This document shows positions 23,701 to 34,992 of a DNA stretch of 64,000 bases, in pieces (position 1 is the first letter of the stretch; every line of letters starts with the position of its first letter). The position numbers and the translations under genes are program-made. The notes beneath the pieces are model-generated. The model saw only the letters and a list, made by a program, of their open reading frames with translations, searched no databases and was not told the origin of the DNA. The DNA comes from Cymbomonas tetramitiformis (taxonomy: Eukaryota; Chlorophyta; Pyramimonadophyceae; Pyramimonadales; Pyramimonadaceae): NCBI GenBank assembly GCA_001247695.2, contig LGRX02034715.1, positions 1-64,000 of the forward strand, given 5' to 3'.

Positions 23701-26700
23701 GGCGCGCGATGCGGCGCGTCTCCTGCAGTGCGGGCGCGTGATGTGTCACCTCCCTGGCATAGCTATCGCGGGGTGGTCATGCCCCGCGCCCCCCTGGCGA
23801 ACTTTCTGAGAGCACGTGGGCACCACCATCCCGCCGGCGGGCATGGGCCGGGAACTGCACTTACCTGAACCCCATTCCGAGGGCGGCTGTGGCTTCCTGC
23901 TCGCCGCGCCCGCCCAGCACCGCCAGCTCACCCGCTGCACCCGCCCAGAGGCCCACTGCCCAACGCACGCCACTCGCAGCCACTCCGCTCCATCGCAATC
24001 TGATGGCCGGCCTAACGCAATGTTTGATGCGCACAAATTGGCGATGCGGCACATCGGGCCGGCCTCCTCGTCACAGCTTTGACCTGCCACACAAAGTCCG
24101 CTGGCGCGGTGGCCCGCGGCAGAGGCGCCCCGCCTCGGGGACGGTGTAGGCTGGAGGCGCAACCTGTGCAACGGCGATGGAGGCGTCATTCAACGTGAGC
24201 TTCTCGAGGGCAATGCGCAGTAAGTCGAACTCGGAGGCGTCCAGCGGGTACAGCCCAGCGTACACCATCGACTTCGCAGGGCGGAAGCCCGGGAGTGCCT
24301 CGACCTCCTTCTCCTCCCTGCACATCCCATGCCCAGCAGCCTCGACATCGCAGTGCCATGAAGGAGAGGTGCAGGAGCTGAAATGCAACGAGGCGTGGTG
24401 GAGGGGTCCCAGGTGCCCCCGCAGCGCGGCACCATCCCAGGTGGCGCATCGCAGGACATGCTGATGCGAGTAAAGGTGACAGGAGCGGATTGTGGAGGCA
24501 GACACACGCTAACATGGAGAACGGTGTCGCGGGGTTATTACCGTGTACGGCAGAAGGTGTCCCCAATGCGGGCCTCGCGCGTGGTCTTCATACCCGTGAT
24601 GATGTAGCCCACCTGCCCGGTGTGCAGAGATCCTGTGGGCACGGGCTCAGGGTGGAAAACACCCACCTGTCGAAGTGGTGCCCACATCCCACACTATTTT
24701 AGACGGCGCTCAATTTCCAGTGCGGCCTCTCTAACACGGCTCACCGTGTGCGGCAACCCGGTGTCTGATGCCATCACCGTGTGCGGCATTAACACGGCGG
24801 AGTGCTGACAGGTTCATGTCACATTTCTCTGCCCAAAGTGTGTCACCTGCAGTACGTCATACATCTTGCCAGATGCCTTCGATATGACCTGGTCACCCTT
24901 CTGGAGTACTCCGTTGATCACCTGTCATAAAGTGCCACCAAAGGCACAGCGCCTGAGCACTTCCCACAAAGTGTGATCGCCCACACAGTCTGTGGCACCA
25001 TCCAGCTGATCAGAGAGCGGCATGCTGAGTCATAGCAGTGCAGTGCTCCCCACAGGTCCGACGCAAGACACAGAAGGTGGACGTCGCCACTCTCTTGCCC
25101 CCCCTTGCCGTACGGCGGACTAGTCTGCAGTGCGCCTCGGTGACAGAGCACTCGTCAGAAAGGTGTCACGTGTTTACAGCTGCGCTCATCGACAGATGGA
25201 ATCTACCCGACGCGGGGGACTTTTTTGTGCTCGCTCGCAGCGGGCTGCATGGGGAATGTCCATAGGAAGTACCATTTAGGAGAAGGGGAGAGACTGGTGG
25301 GAAGGGAAGGGTGAGTGCGGGAAGAAAGAGACGAGGCGGAGGAGAGTTACCACACTGCACGGCATGAGATCGGCCAACAAAAGCCAGCCCACCTTCATCC
25401 CAGTGGATGTGAGAAGCAAATCAAGAGCAGGGCGGGGCCGTGACAAGATACCACAAACGCATACATATTCCCAACCCAAATGCAAAGCAGCATGGAAAGA
25501 TGATACAATGTGACCGATCGTCGCCAAACAACTGTTGGTCTCTGGGTTACGGAGTAAGCGGACCCTGCTGGCATGCCCCCCAGTGGCTCCCGGTCGATGG
25601 ATGGGACCTGTTGGTCCATGGTTATGTCATGAATGCAGTCACGCCACACAGCATGGACACCCCATGTCAAAAAAGGGAACATGCGGGCACCTAAGTGCTC
25701 CCCACAAAATTCAAGGGAAAACACAGAAGGTGTACTTTACCACCTTCTGCCTCTCCTCGCAGCACGACAGACGAATCTACCGAGCTCTCCAAGAGGCAGT
25801 GCCCGCCAGAATGGCACCACAGGGATAACCGCCTCCCAAAACCCACTTCCACCCGGCGGCATCCCCCTTCACAGCGATCCGCCAGTACTCATATCAAGGT
25901 CACAGAACACAAGTCCCCCGGCATGTGTAATAACCATGAGCACTGTACACGGAGAGGGAGCTAGCGTCAGACGAATCCAAGACACTCCCAAAAAGCGAGC
26001 CGTAGACGAATCCCCGACGCACTCAAAGAGGCAGTACCCGTCAGAAGGGTACCACAGGGACAGCCACATCCCATCATCCAAATCATTCCAGTGGCCGTCC
26101 CCGTTAACAACGAGATGCCAGCACCCCATAACGTGGCTGTCAACCACCAGTCCCCCGGCAGGTGAAAAAGCCCCAAGGCACTGGACATAAATAGAGCCAG
26201 CCGCAGACGAATCCCCGACGCCCTCAAAGAGGCAGTACCCGTCAGAAGGGTACCACAGGGACAGCCACATCCCATCATTCAAAGCACCCAAGTGGCCGTC
26301 CCCGTTAACAGCGAGATGCCACAACCCAATGGCGAGACGTATTCCCGGTCAGCTATGATGGCCCGAACTCCCACCCATTCGGACCTGGCACAATGACACC
26401 GTCACGTAAGTCCCCCAGCTTACGCCTGACGCGCGAGATCCAGCAACCCGGACCTCGTCTATCATACAGACCGGGCCTCTCCACCATAAAGCGCCGCAAA
26501 AAGCCCCACAAACGTCCGCTGTGGTAACCCTTTTGTGTCATCCTGTGGAAAACAAGAGCTATGTTGTAAACAAAGTCTTGCCATAGGACACATCTCTCAG
26601 CGAACCGATGCAGTTGGCTCGTGACAATCCCATACTTAGCTTTGTCGTCCAAGTACGAGTCATGTGCAGGGTACCTAATGACCTGGATGTCAGCATATTG

Positions 26701-29700
26701 TGCATCCAGTCGTTTGTCATATATGGCAGTCATAAGGCCTCTGCGCCTATTTTGCTTGATGAGTATGTCCATGTAAGGGACACGCACACCCGCATGTGCC
26801 AAAGAAAGACTCAAAATGTGTTTGGGATAAATCCCTGCAGTGCCGGATTCGTTCAGATATAGATAGTCTTCCATATCTGGAATATTGAACGCCAGCAAGT
26901 CATCAATGTATCTACAAACGAAAAGAAACCTGTGCGCGTCATGAAAATTCCCCGCCTCCACAAGTCTGCGCATGAACGCAAGCTCATACGTAAAACAGTA
27001 GAGGTTGGCAATGAAGCCCGCACAGCTCGTCCCCATAGGGATCCCCACAATTTGTCTGTAGATCACACCCCCAAACTCGACAAATGTTCCATCCACCAAC
27101 CCGCAGAACAACTCAACAAGCCGACCCTCCGAAAAGAGCATTTCCCTCTCACCGTCCGTCCTCCGTTCATTGGTAACCCACTCAAAGGACGTATCCTTTC
27201 TGACAAGCAGGTACCTCACCCTCGAACTTTGAAATTTTCTTTGGAAAATGCTCCGAAAGAGTGCCGACAGCCGTTCCTTCAAATCCTGCAGACACAAGGT
27301 GGTGTACATGGAAGTGAAATCGAATGCACAGACGTGCATTGATGCATCACGCTGTCCGCGGGGCCTGTTGCATGCCGCAGCCAGCTTCCGAACCTCCGCC
27401 GAGTCCTGAATAATCCAAGACCCGCGACCTCTCGGCACACCTGGGATTTGAGAAGCTTCCGAACTTCCGCCGAGTCCTGGATAATCCAAGACCCGCGACC
27501 TCTCGGCACACCTGGGAGAGTTACCACACACACGATACCTCGGAATCGACATGTGACTCGGGCTGGCTGTCATCGGCGCCAATCTGCCGCTCTTCCTCGT
27601 TAAAATACCGATGACCAAGGAGCTTCCTTGTTAATGAACCGATGACCAAGGAGAGCTAAGCAGAACTTGAATATCCGAGATGTGCAAGTCTCGCCAAAAA
27701 CCTGTACCTGAGACCTTGGGCGCAGACCCGACTTTGCTCGCGGGTAGGGTCTGGGAACAGTGGATGCTCGGGTTACGGGTAAGAAGAGGGGCATGCATTG
27801 GTCCGAGGCTCGGTGATTGGCGGGTGACAACACACGCACACCCAGGGCCAGTGCAGAGAGGTAGGATAGGACGAGTAAGTTGGGGTACTAAGCATGGCCT
27901 GTGAGTAATCACACCGGGCATGATTATCCCCCTATGGCCTGTGCGTAAACACACCGGGCATATTTATCCGCCTATGGCCTGTGAGTAATCATAACGGGTA
28001 TAATTGTCCACCTATGGCCTGTGAGTAATCATACCGGGCATGATCATCCTGCGGTCGCACCGTGCACTGCAGATTTACCCCGCCTATGGCCTGTGAGCAT
28101 CACACCGGGCATGATTATCCAACTATGGCCTGTGAGTAACACGCACCGGGCATGATTATCCTGCATGGCCTGTGAGTAATCATACCCGGCATGATTATCC
28201 GCCTATGGCCTGTGAGTAATCATACCGGGCATGATCTTCCACCTATGGCCTGTGAGTAATTATACCGGGCATGATTATCCGCCTATGGCCTGTGAGTAAT
28301 CATACCGGGCATGATTATCCGCCTATGGCCTGTGAGTGCCCAACAAATAGGGCCGCATTGCACTGGATGGGTTCTGCTGCGCGGAGCTCGTCATGAGTGA
28401 GAGTGTCTATTCGTCGGGCACTTACTGATGATGTGTTCCACGTGGGACCACGGATGGGGTCAAGGGGATCGAAGATTGCTCCCATCAATTATTGGGCGCA
28501 GCCCTCCAATTCTAAACCTCCTTCCAAAGCGGGGTGAACGAGAGGCTAAAGCAGTGACCACATTTCTACGGTTCCGGAGGGATGACACACCCCAGTTGGC
28601 TCAGGACTTTGAGTCACTTCAATCCGCTTTAGTCTCTGAGGCCGCGGATGGGGGCCTTCTCGTGGGGACAGGGGGCAATCTGAGTCATTTACGAGGAGGG
28701 CTGTGCAGGGGGCAATCTGAGTCATTTACGAGGAGGGCTGTGCAGGGGGCACGGCGGAGGTGGTGAACAGCGGAGTGACGGGCATGTGGGAGGGGGACAA
28801 GAGGAGGTGATGGTTATCTCTCCGGAACAGCTAGAACCTTAGTCAATAACCATGCAGTTCCTTCAACATCGGAGGTGAGGGAGGGACAACAGAGGGAAGG
28901 AAGCAAGGCTGGACAAGCTCGTGCTTTTCCTATAATGCCATTCGCAAACTCATTCCCCATGACCTCGTCCGGACAGGGATTACAGCTGCGCGAAAGCTAT
29001 CACGGGAACGCCACATCCCACCGCCACCGATCCTCATTAAGTGGCCATATCCCCGTTCACTACTAAGAATTCCCAGCAACCCGCATATCACCCAACACGT
29101 GGTCGACTTATGAGGCCCTGAACAACAGGGAGAGCGCAAAGGTCGGGCGGATCCGCTGAGCTCCCCAGAAGGCAAAAGAACCCGCCGGAAAGATACCACA
29201 CAGGCATCCGCATCCCCGCAACCCGTCTCCACCGAGCAGTCGCCGGTCTGTCCACAACGATCTCACCGGGGCAAGGCGCGGAGAAGGACAGCGCCCAAAG
29301 TGCCCACCTCAACCAGGCAGATGACACCGCGGTATTCGTCGAAGAAACAATCGAAGAGAAGCACTTGCAGCTTGGCATCCTTCGAGCCGCGTGGAGGGGG
29401 CACGTGCTCAATCTGTTACCCCCCATCTCCCTCGAGCACACACCTAAGTAGACGTGGTGGTGGTGCACATCCCCATGCAAGCCTTCCGACCACCTGGCGC
29501 CACGCTATGCAGCCATCTGGCAGTGCACACTCTGGCAGGCGCTTTGACAGGCATCTCGCACCACGGCGCGCAGAAGTTCCGGTAAGTTCTTGCCGGTCTT
29601 TGCAGACACCTGCACCAATGAGACCCCCGAATTCACCCCCTCTCAATGCCGGTCTTTGCAGACACCTAAAGCAGACATGCCCGGATACCTTCGCTTGACT

Positions 29701-32700
29701 GCCGATCTTTCCAGACACTTAAGCTAAACGTGCCACTGACCTCCAACCACTAACTGCTCGTCCATATACTAGGCCAGTCGATCTAGAGATCTCCACTAGG
29801 CCTGCGAGCTGCGACCGAATAATTGACGTCATTTTGCGATCGGACGGCACTGGCACGATACGATTAGTAAGTGTAGAGCTCTAACCGAGTTTTAACTTTT
29901 ATTGACGATTGCAATTCTCTGTTCTGTGTCTCTGTGAAAGTGTATAGTATTCTGAACACCGCGTCTGCCATGCCATGCCATAACGTCGGGGTGGCGTCGC
30001 GTCGCGGCACACGTGGACACGCGAATACAGTGGCGAACTGGCGATGTGGCGATGTGGCGAACTGGCGATGTCATCCTTATCGTTTGGACGTCGTCAGATC
30101 GAAATTTCGTTTGTGTCGCCCGTTGGGATTCGAGCTTTGATTAGGTATTTAAGTAAGTAAGTAAGTAAGTAATTTGCCCGGGTTCGTCCTTATAAAGAGC
30201 AGGGGTCTAAATATGCCACTGACCTCAACCACTAACTGCTCGTCCATGTACTAAATATGCCACTGACCTCCAACCACTAACTGCTCGTCCATATACTAAA
30301 TATGCCACTGACCAACTCTCTCCAGCTGCTTCTCCCAGAATGCTCGTCCATATACTAGGACCACTCTCTCCCCAGCTCGCCACTCCCCGAATGCTCGTCC
30401 ATATACTAGGACCACTCTCTCCCAGCTCGCCACTCCCTGAATGCTCGTCCAGCCAGGAGCCTTGCCCACTCATCGCCTGATCGCCACTCCCCGAATGCTC
30501 ACGCATCCGGGCACTCGCGCCACTCATCACCCCAGCTCCTGCATGTGCATTTCGCATCCTCCCAAAGGCCCTTAATGCGCATGCAAACACATCTGTGTGC
30601 ACTCCTCCTGACCAGTGCACTGGGACGCGCTTGTGCCTCTCTGTTATGCGCAGCCCGTTGTCACACTCCTCCTGACCAGTGCACTGGGACGCGCTTGTGC
30701 CCTCTCTGTTACGCGCAGCCCGTTGTCACACGACTCGACGTACTACACCTCCATCCAACTTAGCTGTCAGCGGCTGCTTTAAGCCAGCTGGCAGTCTCAG
30801 TGGACCCAGTCCACCTCTCCACCTGGGCTGACTTCCACGGAGTGAGTAAGCGGGGAGCCTAGCCGCCGTGACACGGTCATCAGCAGCAGCGCAGACCTGC
30901 AGGACCGAGTCAGGGTCGATGTCGAACATGTTCTGCAGCTGGTCTTTGCAGCGCTCGGGGTCCTGCAAGGGGGCCCGCGCGCATCAGACCCCTGGCCTAG
31001 CAACCACACCCTGCGCAGCAAGCTCAAAGGTGAAGAGACAATGACAGGCGCTTGAACGCCGGCAATGCACATGCAGGCAGGCAGCGTCCTTGAACATTCT
31101 CGGCGCAGGTTGGCCCCTGCCTCAACCCTATAAATGCTATTGCCCTTGTTGTCTTGGTGCTATTCTATTGATGCAATAGATTCAGCTGTCGGTCGCATAA
31201 AAAAGGGGTTCAGAGCCGACACCGCAGTGGGCACGTCGATCTTGTTCAGCACGGGGATGATGGCGAGGTCCAGCTCGAATGCCAGATAAAAGTTGGCCAC
31301 TGTTTGTGCCTGGATGCCCTGGATACCGCCCGGCAACCCCGAGGCGCGCACTTGTGTACAAAGAACGATACTCAGCCGCCGCCCCTGCGTCGTGCCCGAG
31401 GTCATCCTCGTCTGCGATCTGTCTATTGCGTGCCTCATACGGATCACTCGGATGGGGGGCGGTGCAGCACAGGTGCAGAGGCGCACGGGGCGAGGCAGCG
31501 ACCGTCGTGGCGTGTGCACGCGTCTGTGGGCACGCTCTCGAGAAAGTCGGAAGCGGTGCTTGAAAAAAAAACACCGGGGGCCCAATCGTTCACTCGGGTA
31601 GGCGGGGGCAGCCGTTGTTCGCCCTTTCTGTGCCCGCTTGGCAGCCGTTGCTCGCCCTTTCTGTGCCCGCTTGGCAGCCATTGTTCGCCCTTTCTGTGCC
31701 CGCTTGGCAGCCGTCGCTCGCCCTTTCTGTGCCCGCTTGGCAGCCGTTCTGGGACACGTCTTCTGATCAACACAGCAATGACCACGCAACAAGAGGTTCT
31801 TGCACGAAACACCCTCACCTGGGCGGCGTCCACGAGCAGAATTACACCCTGGCATGCAGAAAGCGAGCGGCTCACTTCATAGCTGAAGTCCACATGTCCT
31901 GAGATCGATCTCCAGCATAACCAAAAGGATTAGTTGGTAGCAGCAGGTCTCCTTGAATAACTGAATAAATAGGACTGAAAGGCCAGGTGGCCGCCGGGGG
32001 TCACTGCTAAAACCTGTCCAGCGGGTCCTCACCAGCACACCGAGCTCGTATACCTTTGGGTGGGCCCCGGTTGCACCGAGAAGGGAACGGTGCGCTAAGA
32101 ACAGAAGGGTGCGCCAAGAACAGAAGGGTGCGCCGAGGGAGGCCAGTAATGGCGTTCTTTGACGCCTCGGACCTGGAGTGTCGATCAAGTTGAGAAGGTA
32201 GGGCTTCGAATCGATTTCATGGACAAGCGTCACCGTCTGAGCCTGCGATTCAAATGCAAGCTTCTTTGCTCCTCTGATGGTGCTCAACCAAGAGGAGATG
32301 GCTTAGCAGAGGGGAGAGGTACCTTGACTGTGATGCCCCGATCCTTTTCCACTTGCAACTTGTCGAGATACTGAGCCGGCCCTGCAGGGCGTCAGGAGAG
32401 TTACGCCTCGACCACTCTCAGTCAACTCTCTCGTCTCCTCAAATTAGCCCAACAGTCCTATTCAAAACCTCACTTGTTTTCCGGACCGATGTAGCATTAA
32501 ACATGCGTGAAATCGACAGGGAATACGGATGATTATTGATGGCAACAGTGTTCGGTGTACCTCCTCGTCTGATGGTGGCGGTCAACTCGAGTAAACGATC
32601 GGCGAGGGTCGACTTGCCGTGATCGACATGTGCTGCGAGCATAAACATCACTCAGTTCAAGCTCCGCGCATCACTACGACGAAATCAAATCACGGCACTC

Positions 32701-33625
32701 TGCTCTGAACGTATGCAGCTTGGCCATGGAAAGTGGCCTCATCCAAGCTCTGGCCTGAGAAATTCGGCAGAGATGCAAAATACCGAGCTCATGGGATGCA
32801 TGCTTTGACCTGTGTTACCCTGCACCTGCACAGATCTCGCGGATGCAACGAAACAGGGTTTCAGGTTGCGCGATCTTTCGTCAATAGAACGCAATGAACA
32901 CCAAACAACTTGATAACTAGCAGAATAGAACGTCACCAATCATGTCAGTGAATAGCCACAAATAACCGAATAGACTTCCACAGCAACAGAGTGCTTGCAG
33001 TTTGAGAGGGCGTGGTGCGCGTTGCACGAATCCTCCAGAGGAAATTCAGTGAAAAAAGTTTCTGCCGGAATCGATCTATGCTACACTTGAATGAGTTGGA
33101 TAAGCCTACATGGATGTTATGGGTGAAAGATGAATTAAAACCTTAAAATTTGGAGTAATTTAGACAACAATGTTGAGCAGGAGCTGCTATGGTGAGCGCC
33201 TGTGGTGTCAAAAGTGAGGGATATCTGGGATCTACCTATTATAGAAAAATTACGAACATTCTCTGCCGGAAACGCTGACATGTCAAATTTCAAATTCGCG
33301 AGTGGAGAGGCTTCCTGTAGACGAACGACAAAGCTACTATATTTCAAACCGACCGATTTCCAGATCTTCCTTGAAAAATTCTTGCAGGGCGATGACAAGT
33401 TGTATCAGCAGTTCTCCGACACAGTGACACCTGCTCTCTGCTTGGAGACGTGCTGTATGCAGATCCCCGTTCGAAACGCCTTGGGTTTGCACTGCTCGAA
33501 ATTGGACTCCGCAACAAGGATTTGACGACGTCAGAAGACCCTAACTTGTTACCGAACGCTGTGGATATGCGCGCTGGTTCCAGAGCACTGAAAACTCGAG
33601 CAGTTGTCAGGATCCTCTTCGCCAT
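19252..33625 (-). CDS. GUF1: GUF1, mitochondrial elongation factor 4 (LepA-type GTPase), 21 exons
   Basis: Ribosome-associated translational GTPase; GUF1/EF4 remodels stalled or mistranslocated mitochondrial ribosomes. Exons (minus): 33431-33625, 33236-33314, 32547-32632, 32323-32370, 32173-32242, 31819-31898, 31223-31318, 30897-30962, 29562-29609, 29308-29412, 24847-24921, 24542-24666, 24164-24317, 23865-23896, 23147-23222, 22299-22483, 21681-21763, 20059-20203, 19892-19961, 19578-19643, 19252-19378. All phases agree and give about 670 residues. Exon 1 is a mitochondrial-type presequence ([20 protein letters not shown]). G1 [10 protein letters not shown]3 DTPGHVDF, G4 NKID and G5-like VSAKTG are intact; LepA signatures are [30 protein letters not shown] and [20 protein letters not shown]. 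Exon 3 uses a weak donor (GTTGCC). The last few codons lie in an exon I could not find: exon 21 ends IPQEAFV then GTAAGC. Confidence 0.93.
20371..20681. mobile_element. Palindromic MITE in GUF1 intron 17
   Basis: Arms of about 140 bp (20371-20511 and 20541-20681) are near-perfect inverted copies, opening CTACTTAATAAACACACAAT on the left and, reverse-complemented, CTACTTATTGAACGCACAAT on the right. The centre is a short loop around 20512-20540. No ORF is present, so the element is non-autonomous. The family was not identified. Confidence 0.8.
20701..20763. repeat. ACT/ACC trinucleotide microsatellite
   Basis: Runs of ACT with interspersed ACC triplets lie immediately beyond the MITE, inside the same GUF1 intron. 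Confidence 0.9.
21501..21695 (-). repeat. 34-bp tandem repeat that duplicates the exon 17 splice donor
   Basis: On the plus strand CTGTGACGATCTCAG recurs at about 21510, 21545, 21579, 21613, 21647 and 21681, spaced 34 bp. The copy at 21681 is the true 3' end of GUF1 exon 17 (CTGAGATCGTCACAG then GTGTGC). Each downstream copy carries the last 15 exonic bases plus the donor and intron start, so five extra donor-like sites follow the real one. Confidence 0.85.
23533..23745. repeat. 31-bp GC-rich minisatellite, about 7 copies, in GUF1 intron 14
   Basis: The unit is approximately GCGGGCGCGCGATGCGGCGC followed by GTCTCCTGYAGT, with very little variation between copies. It lies between exons 14 and 15. 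Confidence 0.9.
25370..25945 (+). repeat. Repeat family A, copy 2 (uninterrupted)
   Basis: This is an intact counterpart of 14415-14668 plus 18786-19150, in GUF1 intron 10. It contains a single version of the segment that is duplicated around the 14.7-18.8 kb insert (GGACCCTGCTGGCATGCCCC), continuous with both flanks. It has no coding potential of its own. Confidence 0.7.
25770..26335. repeat. Three tandem copies of a roughly 200-bp unit
   Basis: The landmarks GACGAATCY..CGA, AAGAGGCAGTRCCCG, CAGAANGGYACCACAGGGA and CCCACTTCC/CCCATCATYC recur near 25770, 26000 and 26200, with GGCCGTCCCCGTTAACA in the last two. The first copy overlaps the end of repeat family A. Related sequence is seen near 18980-19100 and 28940-29240. 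Confidence 0.7.
26353..27618 (-). CDS. Penelope-like reverse transcriptase, nested in GUF1 intron 10
   Basis: 421 codons with an open RT palm: [10 protein letters not shown] (first catalytic Asp), [20 protein letters not shown] (the GxPMG motif typical of Penelope-like elements), [10 protein letters not shown] (catalytic YxDD) and PYMDILIKQ. The N-terminal 90 residues come from a local 60-bp duplication (27386-27450 and 27461-27515; [14 protein letters not shown] appears in part twice) and are probably not native. No GIY-YIG endonuclease and no RNase H follow, so it is truncated at both ends or an endonuclease-lacking type. It shares the GUF1 strand, so it is transcribed inside the pre-mRNA. 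Intact catalytic residues over a whole RT domain suggest recent insertion. Confidence 0.75.
   Translation of the reverse strand: MVIGILTRKSGRLAPMTASPSHMSIPRYRVCGNSPRCAERSRVLDYPGLGGSSEASQIPGVPRGRGSWIIQDSAEVRKLAAACNRPRGQRDASMHVCAFDFTSMYTTLCLQDLKERLSALFRSIFQRKFQSSRVRYLLVRKDTSFEWVTNERRTDGEREMLFSEGRLVELFCGLVDGTFVEFGGVIYRQIVGIPMGTSCAGFIANLYCFTYELAFMRRLVEAGNFHDAHRFLFVCRYIDDLLAFNIPDMEDYLYLNESGTAGIYPKHILSLSLAHAGVRVPYMDILIKQNRRRGLMTAIYDKRLDAQYADIQVIRYPAHDSYLDDKAKYGIVTSQLHRFAERCVLWQDFVYNIALVFHRMTQKGYHSGRLWGFLRRFMVERPGLYDRRGPGCWISRVRRKLGDLRDGVIVPGPNGWEFGPS
27390..27518. repeat. Duplicated 60-70 bp block at the start of the RT ORF
   Basis: Two adjacent copies of a block with CTTCCGAAC, TCCGCCGAGTCCTG, ATAATCCAAGACCCGCGACC and TCTCGGCACACCTGGGA. 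Confidence 0.85.
27890..28338. repeat. 40-bp minisatellite, about 11 copies
   Basis: The unit is TATGGCCTGTGAGTAATCAT followed by ACCGGGCATGATTATCCGCC, with one copy enlarged by about 33 bp near 28045-28080. It lies in GUF1 intron 10. Confidence 0.9.
28339..29240. other. Intron 10 remainder with a 42-bp duplication, no gene seen
   Basis: A 42-bp block (GGGGGCAATCTGAGTCATTT then ACGAGGAGGGCTGTGCA) is repeated directly at about 28673 and 28715. From 28935 to 29240 there are weak copies of the CCACATCCCA / CCGTTCAC motif family seen at 25.8-26.3 kb. No coding exon was identified here. Confidence 0.5.
30195..30745. repeat. Three adjoining tandem-repeat families in GUF1 intron 8
   Basis: (i) TAAATATGCCACTGACCTCC plus AACCACTAACTGCTCGTCCA, 3-4 copies at 30205-30310. 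(ii) ACTCTCTCCCAGCTCGCCAC plus TCCCCGAATGCTCGTCCATA, about 3 copies at 30310-30490. (iii) A 61-bp unit beginning TCCTGACCAGTGCACTGGGA, 2 copies at 30606-30730. A TAAG microsatellite (30148-30170) precedes them. Confidence 0.8.
31605..31748. repeat. 33-bp minisatellite, 4 copies, in GUF1 intron 6
   Basis: The unit is GCCCGCTTGGCAGCCGTTGC then TCGCCCTTTCTGT. 33 is divisible by three, so frames pass through it, but it lies between two well-supported GUF1 exons. Confidence 0.9.
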
Positions 33626-33964
33626 CTTGCGAGAGTACGGACTTCACGGAATACGATACTTTAAGTTCAAAATCTTCCCGGCCCGTAAACCATGCCGTTC
33701 AAAATCTCAATTTGACTCAATTCTTCACCATATAATTTGCATAGCTCGCATTTCACAAATTGTTGCAAAGGATCGCGACCGTGGAACACCATGTTGTCAA
33801 TGAGTTTACCCGCGCCTGTGCGAGGACGAGAGTGCTTGATGGGAAGAATGTCCATCGCATGATGAGGTGCAAATGTCTGGTGGTGTGCCCTAAACCTAAT
33901 CGCTATAAATGCTTATGCTAATGCTATAAACTCAAAGAAAAATCGCTGATGCTAATAGAGGTAG

Positions 33965-34025
33965 ATCAAGGGGGATAGAAATAAGTAGGTATAGAAATAA
34001 GTACTTATTTCTATACCCCTTGAGG
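33965..34025. repeat. Short perfect hairpin
   Basis: GGTATAGAAATAAGTA is followed directly by its complement TACTTATTTCTATACC, with a further GGGGATAGAAATAAGTA copy just upstream. It could be a tiny MITE footprint, in the gap between GUF1 exon 1 and the next gene. A GATGGT/GGCGAA microsatellite follows (34060-34160). Confidence 0.7.
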
Positions 34026-34992
34026 TAGGTAGGGGGACGCTGGCTTGGGCCTTCCTTGGCCCTTGCGTTGGGTTGGCGAATGTTGGCGATATTGGCGATA
34101 CTCATACAGGATTGGCGAATGTTGGCGAAGGCGATGGTGATGGTGATGGTGTTGGGCTCGCGTCGGTCACGCGAGGCGAAGGTGGACACAACTTCAACAG
34201 TCACACGACAGTCACGAGTCAGTCAGTGGCTTCACGTTCAGCGCAGACCCGAGACGACCACAAACATTCAACTGTGCTGTTGGTTCCAAAGATTTTCAGT
34301 CAAATCCAAGGATAAGTGTGTCTAAGCTGCTTGAATTCTCATTTATCTTCGGGTAGACGTGAAAGGAATTTAGCAAGTTTGTACTTTGCAAAGCAGCCTG
34401 AATGCTTGCAGCTTACGACGTAAACAAATCGCTTTTGCGTGTCCCCTTGCCAACACTGTGGCCTTGAATATAGCTTTATAAATGACCACTTCCGAAGGAG
34501 TGTCGCCTTTAGCTGCGGTAACGGGAAACGTTTTTGGGGATAAGGTCCGAACGTCCGAACGCCCTAAAGCCGGGAGTGATAGTATTATGCACTCTTCAAA
34601 CAATATATCCACCATGTCAAACAATATATTTTCAGCCCGTCACGACAGGGCCTTTAAACCAAGGGGTTTAGCAGTTGCGTAAGACTGTCTTCCAATATTG
34701 TGCAAATTTTAACGAGGAATCAACCTGTGAGAGGATGTAACCAAAAGAGGAGCTCGGGTCCTGTATATCTGACGCCTATTGGCAATATCCTGACACTCTC
34801 GTACTACCATGCACTTGTGTCGTCTGGTTTCTGATTTCTGCGTCTTCGACGGGTCTTGTCTCGAATTTTGTCACATTATTGTCCATTTTGGCGTAGGCGC
34901 TTAGTGCCCCGCTTGCTGAGTACCTCACGCTTTCAGGAACGCTCCCTAGTTCCATACACTCATCTCCTATTGGTTTGTGGATATGCCTCGAG

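Noticed and set aside
30797..31072. Longer frames around GUF1 exon 8
   Set aside because: Only 66 bp of them match LepA, bounded by good splice sites; the rest is intron read-through.
31304..31882. 192-codon plus frame
   Set aside because: Antisense to GUF1 exons 6-7 and to a 33-bp minisatellite that keeps frames open.
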